Shown one piece after another: positions 52,049 through 58,940 of a DNA stretch of 63,555 bases (its first letter is position 1; each line of letters begins with the position of its first letter). The position numbers and the translations under genes were made by a program. Source of the stretch: a virus. The notes beneath the pieces are model-generated. The model had not been told where the DNA came from and searched no databases. It saw only the letters and a list, made by a program, of their open reading frames with translations. Where the stretch lies: positions 1 to 63,555 of the IMG/VR virus record IMGVR_UViG_3300004806_000026; one strand, written 5' to 3'.

Positions 52049-52244
52049 GGGGTACTATAAAAGACAAGGGGGGTGTTTCTATAAACATGTTATGACAAGG
52101 TACAGCTAAAAGTACTTAGGCCGGACCGAGTAAATTAAACTCAAAAAAATGAGCGTTGAGGGTGCGGAATAGCAATCCTACGCGGCGTATGTAACTAAAG
52201 CTAAAAAAGGGGTGTGTGGGGTGCTCGATTCAGTCTAGCTAAAA
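52049..52244. other. Non-coding control region, no gene seen
   Basis: AT-rich with scattered G-runs (GGGGGTACTATAA, AAGGGGGG, GGGGTGTGTGGGG). I see no credible ORF or terminator here; it lies between the divergent blocks. Confidence 0.5.
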
Positions 52245-52262
52245 TGTAGGCGATCGACTACA
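52245..52262. repeat. 18-bp palindrome, copy 1
   Basis: TGTAGGCGATCGACTACA, with one mismatch between arms. It lies about 40 bp upstream of the 52,303 promoter, a place suited to an operator. Confidence 0.8.
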
Positions 52263-52302
52263 TTATTAAAGTTTATTAAATACTATTTAATTTTATTATC
52301 TA

Positions 52303-52331
52303 TTGACAAACTATGACAATCCTAGCACAAT
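52303..52331 (+). promoter_or_regulatory. Sigma70-type promoter
   Basis: Perfect TTGACA (52,303-52,308), 17 bp spacer, then CACAAT (52,326-52,331). It drives the 183 aa gene at 52,395, which starts behind TAAGGAGAT. Confidence 0.6.
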
Positions 52332-52394
52332 AGAGTCATCGGTTAGGAAATGTAGGGCAAACGATCATTACGCCTAATTGATAAGGAGATTATT

Positions 52395-52946
52395 ATGACA
52401 AACGTAACGACTGTGCTTTCTTCTAGTTCTTCTAAGGCTTTACTTGATGCGCTCAATGCAGATAATACGGCTAAAGCTAAATGGAAAAAAGCGAGTGATG
52501 CCTGTATCGCAGATGGTATTACTAGTGCGATGCTAGATAAGTCTAACAAGGCTTCTAATGTGGAAACAGTAATTGGGCAAGTTGAATCAATTGTTTTACA
52601 GTCATTTACTAAGACTGAAGTAGCTATATTCCAAAAGGATAAAGCTAAATGCTCAGAGGCAGAATTGGTTACTCGTAGATTTGTGCAAACCGAAAAAGCA
52701 TCAAGGTATTCTAAGATTGTCACCCATATTAAAAAGATGGAAGACAGCGAACTACTTGATGATAAGACCAAAGGCGCACAAACACCAAAAACAGGTAAGA
52801 AACCAAAGGAGGCAAAGGCTCAAGTCGCATGGTATCTTGACCATGCAATAAGAACCTTACAGGCGATGACTAACCCTGAAATTGGCGTGAGTACAGATAT
52901 TAAGACATTGCAAGTAATTGAGGCAAAGTATAAAACTACTGTGTAA
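52395..52946 (+). CDS. Unknown protein isolated in the control region, 183 aa
   Basis: Single-gene unit with its own promoter and two terminators. Ser-rich start (TTVLSSSSSKALLDALNADN), helical middle (KWKKASDACIADGITSAMLDKSN), a Lys-rich linker (KGAQTPKTGKKPKEAKAQ) and a C-terminal helical part (VAWYLDHAIRTLQAM). No family recognised. Own promoter, palindrome upstream and location at the origin-like region suggest an early or regulatory protein, possibly binding nearby repeats; unproven. Confidence 0.75.
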   Translation: MTNVTTVLSSSSSKALLDALNADNTAKAKWKKASDACIADGITSAMLDKSNKASNVETVIGQVESIVLQSFTKTEVAIFQKDKAKCSEAELVTRRFVQTEKASRYSKIVTHIKKMEDSELLDDKTKGAQTPKTGKKPKEAKAQVAWYLDHAIRTLQAMTNPEIGVSTDIKTLQVIEAKYKTTV

Positions 52947-52958
52947 TTAGCAACCCCG

Positions 52959-52989
52959 AACCCTAGGATTAAACCCTAGGGTTTTTTTT
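52959..52989 (+). terminator. Intrinsic terminator 1 of a tandem pair
   Basis: AACCCTAGG pairs with CCTAGGGTT (nine base pairs), followed by eight T residues, just after the 183 aa gene. The sequence after it (CGTCTTRATTATTTATTAT) repeats after terminator 2. Confidence 0.9.
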
Positions 52990-53011
52990 CGTCTTGATTA
53001 TTTATTATTTA

Positions 53012-53042
53012 AACCCTGGGGCTTTGCCCTGGGGTTTTTTTT
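53012..53042 (+). terminator. Intrinsic terminator 2 of a tandem pair
   Basis: AACCCTGGGG pairs with CCCTGGGGTT with two G-U pairs around CTTTG, then eight T residues. It looks like a diverged duplicate of terminator 1, insulating the region beyond. Confidence 0.9.
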
Positions 53043-53060
53043 CGTCTTAATTATTTATTA

Positions 53061-53078
53061 TGTAGTCGTTAGACTACA
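53061..53078. repeat. 18-bp palindrome, copy 2
   Basis: TGTAGTCGTTAGACTACA, with seven-base perfect arms and a changed centre. It begins the first copy of the duplicated module. Confidence 0.8.
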
Positions 53079-53226
53079 TTGATACCAGTGTTTGTCGTTA
53101 GCGTAGAGCACAGGGTTAGGGTTTCGCAGTCGGCTCGGCTTAGTTATCAGCAACATATTACCGAACAATGTAGGCGATCGACTACAAATTGATACCAGTG
53201 TTTTTCGTTAGCGTGGAGCACAGGGT
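53079..53226. repeat. Direct repeat of a 38-nt sequence, two copies
   Basis: 53,079-53,116 and 53,189-53,226 differ at two of 38 positions. Each begins TTGATACCAG and ends AGCACAGGGT, and each follows an 18-bp palindrome (the second after two extra bases). The unit looks like a duplicated regulatory or origin module. Confidence 0.8.
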
Positions 53227-53604
53227 CGATTTGTTCTACCGAACAATATTAGGGTTAACGAGTATATTGTTCGTTTTCAATTTGTTCCGACACTTTAGTA
53301 TTACATTGTTCGGTTTCAATTTGTTCGGTTTTGATCTGTATTGTTCGGGCATATTGTTCGGTCGTAAGTCATTGATTTTAAAGGAATGTTCGATTTGTTC
53401 GTATTGTTCTTGCGTTTTGACACACCATGTCTATAAATTTCTGAAACCAGTTTTGGCAGAGCCTAAACGCAGATTACATTCTTTTTCGTTTTTAAAACCC
53501 ATATACTTTTTTTTAAAGAACAAATCGAACAATACGAACATATTCGCAAAATCAACAACTTACGAAAAGAACAATACCCCCCTAAAAACGAACAATAGAA
53601 CAAT
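53163..53604. repeat. Inverted array of ATTGTTC/GAACAAT heptamers
   Basis: About 16 copies of a seven-base motif. Between 53,266 and 53,409 all point one way (ATTGTTC or TTTGTTC, nine clear copies). Between 53,518 and 53,604 all point the other way (GAACAAT or GAACAAA, five). Three more mixed copies lie at 53,163-53,247. Two arms are exact inverse matches: 53,388-53,400 with 53,518-53,530, and 53,400-53,409 with 53,527-53,536. It resembles an iteron origin or a multi-site operator. No credible gene lies here. Confidence 0.75.
53169..53186. repeat. 18-bp palindrome, copy 3
   Basis: TGTAGGCGATCGACTACA, identical to copy 1, directly after a GAACAAT heptamer and two bases before the second 38-nt repeat. 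Confidence 0.8.
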
Positions 53605-53665
53605 ATACTATTTAATAATATAACTTAGTACAAATTAGAACTTACCACAAAACATCACTATTTAC

Positions 53666-53694
53666 TTGACTTTGATACTTGATTATGTTATAAT
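53666..53694 (+). promoter_or_regulatory. Sigma70-type promoter of the right arm
   Basis: TTGACT (53,666-53,671), 17 bp, TATAAT (53,689-53,694). The bases around and after the -10 (TGTTATAATATGTATTGT) match the 55,513 promoter closely. It should start the transcript for the genes from 53,796. Confidence 0.85.
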
Positions 53695-53718
53695 ATGTAT
53701 TGTAGGTGGGAATTGTTT

Positions 53719-53733
53719 AGAACATATTGTTCT
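53719..53733. promoter_or_regulatory. Heptamer dyad near the transcription start
   Basis: AGAACATATTGTTCT pairs two heptamer half-sites head to head about 17 bp after the expected start of transcription. It would suit repression by the protein that binds the array. Confidence 0.55.
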
Positions 53734-53746
53734 ACCCCCTGCAGGA

Positions 53747-53764
53747 TGTAGTCGGTCGACTACA
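53747..53764. repeat. 18-bp palindrome, copy 4
   Basis: TGTAGTCGGTCGACTACA, 31 bp before the ATG of the 53,796 gene and just ahead of its AACAGGAGAA leader. Confidence 0.85.
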
Positions 53765-53795
53765 TTGTGATAAACAACTTAACAGGAGAATCGTT

Positions 53796-53936
53796 ATGAC
53801 AGAAGGTGAATACTTAGAAGCACTGCGTTTACTGCAATTGTCCGAGCTTTGGCTCAAGCAAGGTTACACAGGCGATGCACACAATGCGCTCATCACAATC
53901 ATGCAACTACTTAACGTGGAGACTATCAATGGGTAA
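53796..53936 (+). CDS. Small helical protein, 46 aa
   Basis: Starts at an ATG behind AACAGGAGAA. It reads TEGEYLEALRLLQLSELWLKQGYTGDAHNALITIMQLL, probably two amphipathic helices. Unknown family. First gene of the right-arm transcript; its end overlaps the next start. Confidence 0.6.
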   Translation: MTEGEYLEALRLLQLSELWLKQGYTGDAHNALITIMQLLNVETING

Positions 53937-54144
53937 GACATACAAACATCTTTGCACAACTTGCGGTGATGACGTAGCACACAAGCGGTGGGACGCAGGG
54001 TATCACTTATGCTTACTGTGTGGTGAGTACCAAGCCAAGCAACGCAAGTTCACAGTCGTGCCTATGCACAAGTCCAACTACATAGCGTGTTTCAATCGTG
54101 AAGATCTTATAGGGATAAACACTAAAGGAGGGTTAGTCAAATGA
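53929..54144 (+). CDS. Zinc-ribbon small protein, 71 aa
   Basis: Start at the ATG giving MGKTYKHLCTTCGDD. Two CxxC pairs (CTTCG, CLLCG) about 22 residues apart form a zinc ribbon, followed by a basic KQRKF tail. It might bind nucleic acid or partner proteins. It overlaps the genes on both sides. Confidence 0.65.
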   Translation: MGKTYKHLCTTCGDDVAHKRWDAGYHLCLLCGEYQAKQRKFTVVPMHKSNYIACFNREDLIGINTKGGLVK

Positions 54145-54314
54145 TAAATAGACTAGACGATGACAATTCGTTAGAGGTATTGCAGTCGATTGCGGATAAG
54201 CACGACTTACTGCTATCAGACAACCTGATCGACTTCGCAAGTGAAGTGTGGCGTTACGCATACATCATGGGTATGCGAGATGAGAGCATGGCTAACCAAG
54301 GAGAAACCAAATGA
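54141..54314 (+). CDS. Small acidic protein, 57 aa
   Basis: The ATG overlaps the previous TGA (ATGA) and follows GGAGGG. MINRLDDDNSLEVLQSIADK, then a helix FASEVWRYAYIMGMRDESM. Unknown function; read as coupled to its neighbours. Confidence 0.55.
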   Translation: MINRLDDDNSLEVLQSIADKHDLLLSDNLIDFASEVWRYAYIMGMRDESMANQGETK

Positions 54315-54544
54315 AGCAAGACGTAGACAACAAAACAATAGATATGTGGGGCGAGGAATGTAGTCGACCGACTACAAAGAAAAACACTTACACATTCCAT
54401 GCCGAGTTCAAAGACAAACAACGTATTGAATTTAAACGGCTGACATACACACAAGCTAGAACACTAAACGAATTATTCGATGCCAAGTTCGACATGGCGG
54501 GACAGATGCAGTTATCAACTTATGGGTGGAAACTAAATGACTAA
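54311..54544 (+). CDS. Small protein carrying an in-frame palindrome, 77 aa
   Basis: Start at ATG behind CAAGGAGAA. An 18-bp palindrome at 54,359 encodes CSRPTT near residue 17. After that, KNTYTFHAEFKDKQRIEFKRLTYTQARTLNELFDAKF has a beta-beta-helix look. The palindrome seems inserted between a short variable front and the main domain. Function unknown. Confidence 0.6.
   Translation: MKQDVDNKTIDMWGEECSRPTTKKNTYTFHAEFKDKQRIEFKRLTYTQARTLNELFDAKFDMAGQMQLSTYGWKLND
54359..54376. repeat. 18-bp palindrome, copy 5, inside a gene
   Basis: TGTAGTCGACCGACTACA, read in frame as Cys-Ser-Arg-Pro-Thr-Thr. Confidence 0.85.
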
Positions 54545-54650
54545 CCAACAACTTAAAGATAAAGTAGTACACGCCGTTGTGAATGTGGTTCTTACCATAG
54601 TGTCGTGGGGTTTTATATTCTATATATTATTGGAGGCGATATGCAAATAG
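54537..54650 (+). CDS. Small membrane protein, 37 aa
   Basis: ATG overlaps the previous TGA as ATGA. A polar start (MTNQQLKDKV) leads into one hydrophobic helix (VVNVVLTIVSWGFIFYILLEAI). It is likely a single-pass inner-membrane peptide; next to a second membrane peptide. Confidence 0.5.
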   Translation: MTNQQLKDKVVHAVVNVVLTIVSWGFIFYILLEAICK

Positions 54651-54829
54651 ATATTAGTTTGAGTGAGTTGTTCTTGTGGGTGTGGTGCGTAGTAGCCACA
54701 GTCCTTGCGGTTTATTACCGATACCATGCACACATTAGACACCTAATGATCTTACACATACTACACAATGACGAGGCTCGAAACCAAATGGTCGATGCAA
54801 TTAAGAAACTACAGGAGGATTTCAAATGA
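54641..54829 (+). CDS. Small membrane protein, 62 aa
   Basis: Start at the ATG behind TTGGAGGCG. One hydrophobic helix (LFLWVWCVVATVLAVYYRY) is followed by a His-containing helix and a charged end. It resembles a type of short membrane peptide often found in accessory arms. Function unknown. Confidence 0.6.
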   Translation: MQIDISLSELFLWVWCVVATVLAVYYRYHAHIRHLMILHILHNDEARNQMVDAIKKLQEDFK

Positions 54830-54984
54830 CTAGCTTAACAGGACAAATCATACGTTACCAAAAAAGACGTTACTGTGTGATGTATTGGACAGACACAGAA
54901 GTACATCTTCAATCCATGGACGAGGATCGTCTATTCCTGACAATGCCGAGAACAAAGTTCGGAGGACTTGCCGATGGAGACTGA
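54826..54984 (+). CDS. Small beta-rich protein, 52 aa
   Basis: ATG overlaps the upstream stop (ATGA) and follows AGGAGG. SLTGQIIRYQKRRYCVMYWTD, then LQSMDEDRLFLTMPRTKFGG. Perhaps a small beta-barrel-like fold. Its end overlaps the next gene by 11 bases. Confidence 0.5.
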   Translation: MTSLTGQIIRYQKRRYCVMYWTDTEVHLQSMDEDRLFLTMPRTKFGGLADGD

Positions 54985-55495
54985 CGACAAAAACTGGCAT
55001 CAAATTGGCGAGGAGTACACGAAGGCATTAGCCGAGAGTATGAGACAAACAGTAAACATTTTAGGAGGACAAATCATGGGATATAGATCAGACGTAGCGT
55101 ATTCGATTCACTTCAAGACAAAGGACATACTCAATCAGTTCATTGCACTTGTCATGGTCAAGGGTGGTAACGAGGTCGAAGCACTTAAAGAGTGTGGGAT
55201 CGAGTGCAACGAGACAGATGGAGAGTTCAATGTTAACTTCACATGGGATGATGTTAAGTGGTATGAGTCTTACCCCGAGGTGCAAGCGCACACATGGCTC
55301 ATGGAGTTTGCCGTTGAGAGATTCCCCGAGGACTGTGGGTACGAGTATGTGCGGATAGGCGAGGAGTCTAACGACATAGAGGAACAACAAGGTGGTGCGA
55401 TGGATGCGTTTAACTATGGCATCCATATAAAAAGATCGTTTGATATTGATTTTAGCGATGATCCAATCGGGGATGATTTAGCTATCATACCTTAA
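54974..55495 (+). CDS. Unknown phage protein with a second internal start, 173 aa
   Basis: ATG at 54,974 sits eight bases after GGAGG. A second, stronger signal (AGGAGG, then ATG at 55,076) would make MGYRSDVAYSIHFKTKDIL..., the start I know from free-standing phage proteins of unknown role. So the first 34 residues may be a fused or separately made piece. Acidic body with WDDVKWYESYPEVQAHTWLMEF. Confidence 0.7.
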   Translation: METDDKNWHQIGEEYTKALAESMRQTVNILGGQIMGYRSDVAYSIHFKTKDILNQFIALVMVKGGNEVEALKECGIECNETDGEFNVNFTWDDVKWYESYPEVQAHTWLMEFAVERFPEDCGYEYVRIGEESNDIEEQQGGAMDAFNYGIHIKRSFDIDFSDDPIGDDLAIIP

Positions 55496-55512
55496 CAAAG
55501 TCTATTAAATAC

Positions 55513-55541
55513 TTGACTTATGTATCATCTTGTGTTAGAAT
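55513..55541 (+). promoter_or_regulatory. Sigma70-type promoter before the AAA+/VWA genes
   Basis: TTGACT, 17 bp, TAGAAT. It shares TGTTAKAATATGTATTGT with the 53,666 promoter, so the two look like copies. The 55,594 gene starts about 50 bp later. Confidence 0.8.
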
Positions 55542-55593
55542 ATGTATTGTGAGTTAGTAATTGTGTTAGTTAATTTTTATAAAGGAAAACGAA

Positions 55594-56481
55594 ATGGAAA
55601 CAACAAGTTCAATCTGTAGTCTGCCGACTACATCAGTGCCAAGCATCAGCAGTTCAGCAATGCTTGTGGAGTTAAACATCAGCGTGTGGACAGGTCGCAA
55701 GTTCGACAAGGGTGTATCCAAGGAGATCGACACAGCCAAACAAACTACCACAAGAGCGGGTAACTACTCTAAGAAACTATTCGCAGACGAGCCGAAGTTC
55801 GATGTGATTCAAAAGTTTGCGGGTAACGCTAGGACGTACCACTACCATGCGACCATGCCGTGGTCAGACTCAGGTCTAAGACTCATACCAACATCTTTAT
55901 ATTTTAACTATGTTAAAGAGATGTCAGGCATGGCGAACGAGTTCAACAACTTAGTCGATGACTTCTTAGGTGACTATCATGTGTTAGTTAACCGATCAAG
56001 GCAGAAACTGGGTAACCTATTCAGCGCAGACGACTATCCCGAGGTGGGCGTAGTGCGTGACAAATTCAGATTCAGATTCTGTGAGATTCCATTGCCCGAT
56101 GCAGGGGATTTCAGACTGGACATCAACAACGATGCACAACAAGTTATTAAGGAGAGATACGAGGAACACTACAAGAAGTGTTTAGAACAAGCGATGCGTG
56201 AACCATGGGAACGTATGCACGATGCGCTTAAGAACATGAGCACCAAGTTAGCAGGGAATGACAAGCAGATATTCCGTAATACATTGGTGACTAATGTAGT
56301 GGAGATGTGCGATCTACTGGACAAGTTCAACATCACGAACGACCCTGAGATGCGCCGAGCCAAGCAAAAAATTGAAGATGCAATGCTAGGAGTAACGCCC
56401 GATGCACTAAGAGAAGATGACGATCTACGTCACGATGTGAAGGGTAAGGTCGATGCCTTACTCAACGAGTTCAATTGGTAA
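55594..56481 (+). CDS. DUF3150-like partner of AAA+ and VWA genes, 295 aa
   Basis: First of a three-gene set. Residues 25-60 (LVELNISVWTGRKFDKGVSKEI) and the helical, acidic rest (LVDDFLGDYHVLVNRSRQKLG, CEIPLPDAGDFRLDIN) fit my memory of DUF3150-type proteins found beside MoxR ATPases in phages; not certain. The N-terminus contains the six-codon palindrome (CSLPTT) just after METTSSI. It probably acts with the ATPase downstream as client or adaptor. Confidence 0.65.
   Translation: METTSSICSLPTTSVPSISSSAMLVELNISVWTGRKFDKGVSKEIDTAKQTTTRAGNYSKKLFADEPKFDVIQKFAGNARTYHYHATMPWSDSGLRLIPTSLYFNYVKEMSGMANEFNNLVDDFLGDYHVLVNRSRQKLGNLFSADDYPEVGVVRDKFRFRFCEIPLPDAGDFRLDINNDAQQVIKERYEEHYKKCLEQAMREPWERMHDALKNMSTKLAGNDKQIFRNTLVTNVVEMCDLLDKFNITNDPEMRRAKQKIEDAMLGVTPDALREDDDLRHDVKGKVDALLNEFNW
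55615..55632. repeat. 18-bp palindrome, copy 6, inside a gene
   Basis: TGTAGTCTGCCGACTACA, seven-base arms, 21 bases after the start codon, read as Cys-Ser-Leu-Pro-Thr-Thr. Confidence 0.8.
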
Positions 56482-56483
56482 TC

Positions 56484-56501
56484 CGTAGTCGACCGACTAC
56501 A
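56484..56501. repeat. 18-bp palindrome, copy 7
   Basis: CGTAGTCGACCGACTACA in the spacer between the DUF3150-like and AAA+ genes, 36 bp before the ATG. Confidence 0.85.
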
Positions 56502-56537
56502 TCTTAATTTATTTTTTAATCAACAGGAGAAAATCAA

Positions 56538-57662
56538 ATGGCTAAAGCTATTCAAACCGCAGAGCGTTTATTTGCACAAACAATTCCCGAGGTTGTCGAT
56601 TCAATATCAGCAACAGGACATCTACTAACCACATTGGTGGTAGGTCACATGGGTACAGGTAAATCATCAATCCTTAAGATGTTGGCTGAGAGATTACCTA
56701 ACCACATCCCGTGTTACTTCGACTGTACAACTAAAGACCTTGGTGACTTGATGATGCCTAAGATACTGGACATGGGTGACGATGCACAGTATGTACGATT
56801 CGTACCTAACGAGGAGATGGGTATACACCATGACAAACCAATCATCTTAATGATTGACGAGTTCGGCAAAGCCAATCCAAGTGTTAAGAACGGCATGATG
56901 CGTATGATGTTAGAACGTACCATGGGTACAAAGAAGTTACACAAAGATTCAATCATCTTTGCAACGACTAACTTAGGCGCAGAGGGCGTGGGTGATTTGC
57001 TTATGCCACACCACAGGAATCGTATCACTACGATACGTCTTAAGAAACCAACGGCAACTGAGTGGATCGACAACTTTGCAATCAATGCAGGAATACATCC
57101 GTCTCTTATTCTGTGGGTCAAGGAACACGGCGAACAACTATTCCAATCATTCGAGGACGTAGACAATCCCGAGGACGAGACAGGTGGCAACCCATACATC
57201 TATCATCCCAAGGCGCAACGCCCCGCATTTGTTACTCCAAGATCATTGGAACTGGCATCTCATTGGTTGTGGGCTAAAGATCGTATCAGCGAGAATTCTC
57301 TCAAGTCTAATCTCATTGGTACTATCGGTGATCGTGGTGGTATGGACTTAGGCGCATACATTCGTTTAGTAGATGATCTACCAAAACAAGAGGAGATCAA
57401 GCAAGACCCCAAGAACGCAAAGATACCGCAATCAGCATCAGCAACTTGTATGGTTGTGTATCGTGCACTTGCAACAATGGATAGATCATGGGTTGATGCG
57501 TGGTTGGAATATCTACCAAGGCTCGACAAAGCGGCGCAAGGTTTGTTTGCAATGCAGGTTCGTAATCCTAACTATAAGAAACAATCAGTAATAATGACAA
57601 ACGCCAAGTTTACCAAGTGGGCTATGGATAACAACTATATGTTTACTGCGGACAAAGCGTAA
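56538..57662 (+). CDS. MoxR-type AAA+ ATPase, 374 aa
   Basis: Walker A is GHMGTGKS (36-43) and Walker B IILMIDE (Asp107, Glu108). Sensor 1 is FATTN (Asn145), and DEFGKANPSVKNGMM and HRNRITTIRLKKP complete a MoxR-like core. MoxR ATPases remodel or activate protein complexes together with VWA partners, and the next gene encodes exactly such a partner. The leader is CAACAGGAGAA after a palindrome. Confidence 0.9.
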   Translation: MAKAIQTAERLFAQTIPEVVDSISATGHLLTTLVVGHMGTGKSSILKMLAERLPNHIPCYFDCTTKDLGDLMMPKILDMGDDAQYVRFVPNEEMGIHHDKPIILMIDEFGKANPSVKNGMMRMMLERTMGTKKLHKDSIIFATTNLGAEGVGDLLMPHHRNRITTIRLKKPTATEWIDNFAINAGIHPSLILWVKEHGEQLFQSFEDVDNPEDETGGNPYIYHPKAQRPAFVTPRSLELASHWLWAKDRISENSLKSNLIGTIGDRGGMDLGAYIRLVDDLPKQEEIKQDPKNAKIPQSASATCMVVYRALATMDRSWVDAWLEYLPRLDKAAQGLFAMQVRNPNYKKQSVIMTNAKFTKWAMDNNYMFTADKA

Positions 57663-57677
57663 CAACAACGAGGCGGA

Positions 57678-57695
57678 TGTAGTCGGTCGACTACA
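57678..57695. repeat. 18-bp palindrome, copy 8
   Basis: TGTAGTCGGTCGACTACA, extended by GGA/TCC to a 24-bp perfect-arm dyad, 27 bp before the VWA-gene ATG. Confidence 0.85.
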
Positions 57696-57722
57696 TCCAA
57701 ACAATTTAACAGGAGAAATAAT

Positions 57723-58895
57723 ATGTTAGCAATAGGCAAACCACTAACCGCACAAGAGCGGTTGTTCAAAGCTACGACTGCAATCGTAGGTCAAGATGAG
57801 TTCATTGCACTAGCCGGTGTACTTATGATCGGTGAGAAGAAGATAGTTGATGGACTACCGACTGCGTGTACCAATGGTCGTGACGAAGCGTATGGTCGTG
57901 AGTTCGTGGAATCATTAACCGATCCCGAATTTAGATTCTTAATACTACATGAGTGCTATCACAAAATGTATCGTCACTTAACCACATGGAAACATCTTTA
58001 TGAGGAAGATGCCCAACGTGCCAATCGTGCGTGTGACTATGCGATCAACATCCGACTAGCCGATACCGATCTAGGTAAGAAGGGTTGGATCAAGATGCCC
58101 GAGAACGGACTCATTGACGAAGCGTATCGTGGTATGGACGTACACGAAATCTATAAGTTGTTACCGCCTGGCAATGGTGGCAAGAGTAAGGGTGATGGCG
58201 AGGGTGACAGTCCATTCGATGATCACGACTGGGAAGGTGCACAGGAGATGAGCGAGGAGGAAGCCGAGGAGTTGAAGAAACAAATTGACGAAGCAATCCG
58301 TCAAGGCTCAACACTTGCATCCAAGACAGGGGCGAGAAGTTATGGTGACTTACTTAAGACCGAGCAAGACTGGCGTGAACTACTGCGTGAGTTTGTGTCA
58401 ACAACTTGTGCAGGACATGACTATTCAACATGGCGCAAACCTAATCGTAGATATGTGGGTATGGACATCATCATGCCAAGCGCAATCAGCGAGACACTAG
58501 GTGAGATCGTGGTAGCTATTGACACATCAGGATCTATCGGTCAACGTGAACTAGAAAAGTTCTTAACAGAAATCGTGGGTATCTCTGAACAAGTAAAGCC
58601 GAGCAAGGTTCGCATAATCTATTGGGACACTAGCGTGTGTTCGACTGAGGTGTATCTACAAGACGAGCTATACAAGATACCCGCATCTACTAAGCCCGAG
58701 GGTGGTGGTGGCACAGACGTGGCGTGTGTACCGATATACATGAACGAGCAAGGCATCAAGCCCGAGTGTGTGGTTGTGTTAACCGATGGTTACTTAGGTG
58801 GGACATGGGGTGTGTGGAACGTGCCAGTATTGTGGTGCATCATTGACAACCCAAGGACAACTGCAAGTGTTGGAACAACGATACATCTGGACTAA
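57723..58895 (+). CDS. DUF2201-type protein with HExxH and VWA-like MIDAS, 390 aa
   Basis: N-terminal zinc-metallopeptidase-like domain with ILHECYHKMYRH (His76, Glu77, His80), an acidic linker (SEEEAEELKKQIDE), and a C-terminal VWA-like domain with MIDAS residues VVAIDTSGSIG (Asp267, Ser269, Ser271), GGGGTDVA (Thr331) and VVLTDGYL (Asp355). Both active centres look intact. The family pairs with MoxR-type ATPases; here it directly follows one. It may be a phage-made protein-remodelling or proteolytic machine. Confidence 0.9.
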   Translation: MLAIGKPLTAQERLFKATTAIVGQDEFIALAGVLMIGEKKIVDGLPTACTNGRDEAYGREFVESLTDPEFRFLILHECYHKMYRHLTTWKHLYEEDAQRANRACDYAINIRLADTDLGKKGWIKMPENGLIDEAYRGMDVHEIYKLLPPGNGGKSKGDGEGDSPFDDHDWEGAQEMSEEEAEELKKQIDEAIRQGSTLASKTGARSYGDLLKTEQDWRELLREFVSTTCAGHDYSTWRKPNRRYVGMDIIMPSAISETLGEIVVAIDTSGSIGQRELEKFLTEIVGISEQVKPSKVRIIYWDTSVCSTEVYLQDELYKIPASTKPEGGGGTDVACVPIYMNEQGIKPECVVVLTDGYLGGTWGVWNVPVLWCIIDNPRTTASVGTTIHLD

Positions 58896-58913
58896 TGTAG
58901 TCGACCGACTACA
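58896..58913. repeat. 18-bp palindrome, copy 9
   Basis: TGTAGTCGACCGACTACA begins one base after the VWA gene's stop codon and lies 27 bp before the next ATG. Confidence 0.85.
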
Positions 58914-58940
58914 CATCAATAATTTAACAGGAGAATAACA

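Noticed and set aside
51765-52109. A 114-codon plus-strand ORF across the terminase leader
   Set aside because: It begins inside the small terminase gene on the other strand, has no good ribosome-binding site, and ends in low-quality sequence; the patch GANPQNHPNKYEDCL looked protein-like but is not enough.
53061-53604. CRISPR array
   Set aside because: Repeats are seven or 18 bases with irregular spacing and no uniform spacers; there are no cas genes, and the Cas4-like protein at 3,023 is a stand-alone phage nuclease.
53189-53623. A 144-codon plus-strand ORF over the heptamer array
   Set aside because: No ribosome-binding site, repetitive Phe/Leu/Asn-rich product caused by the TTGTTC repeats, and it covers palindromes and non-coding repeats.
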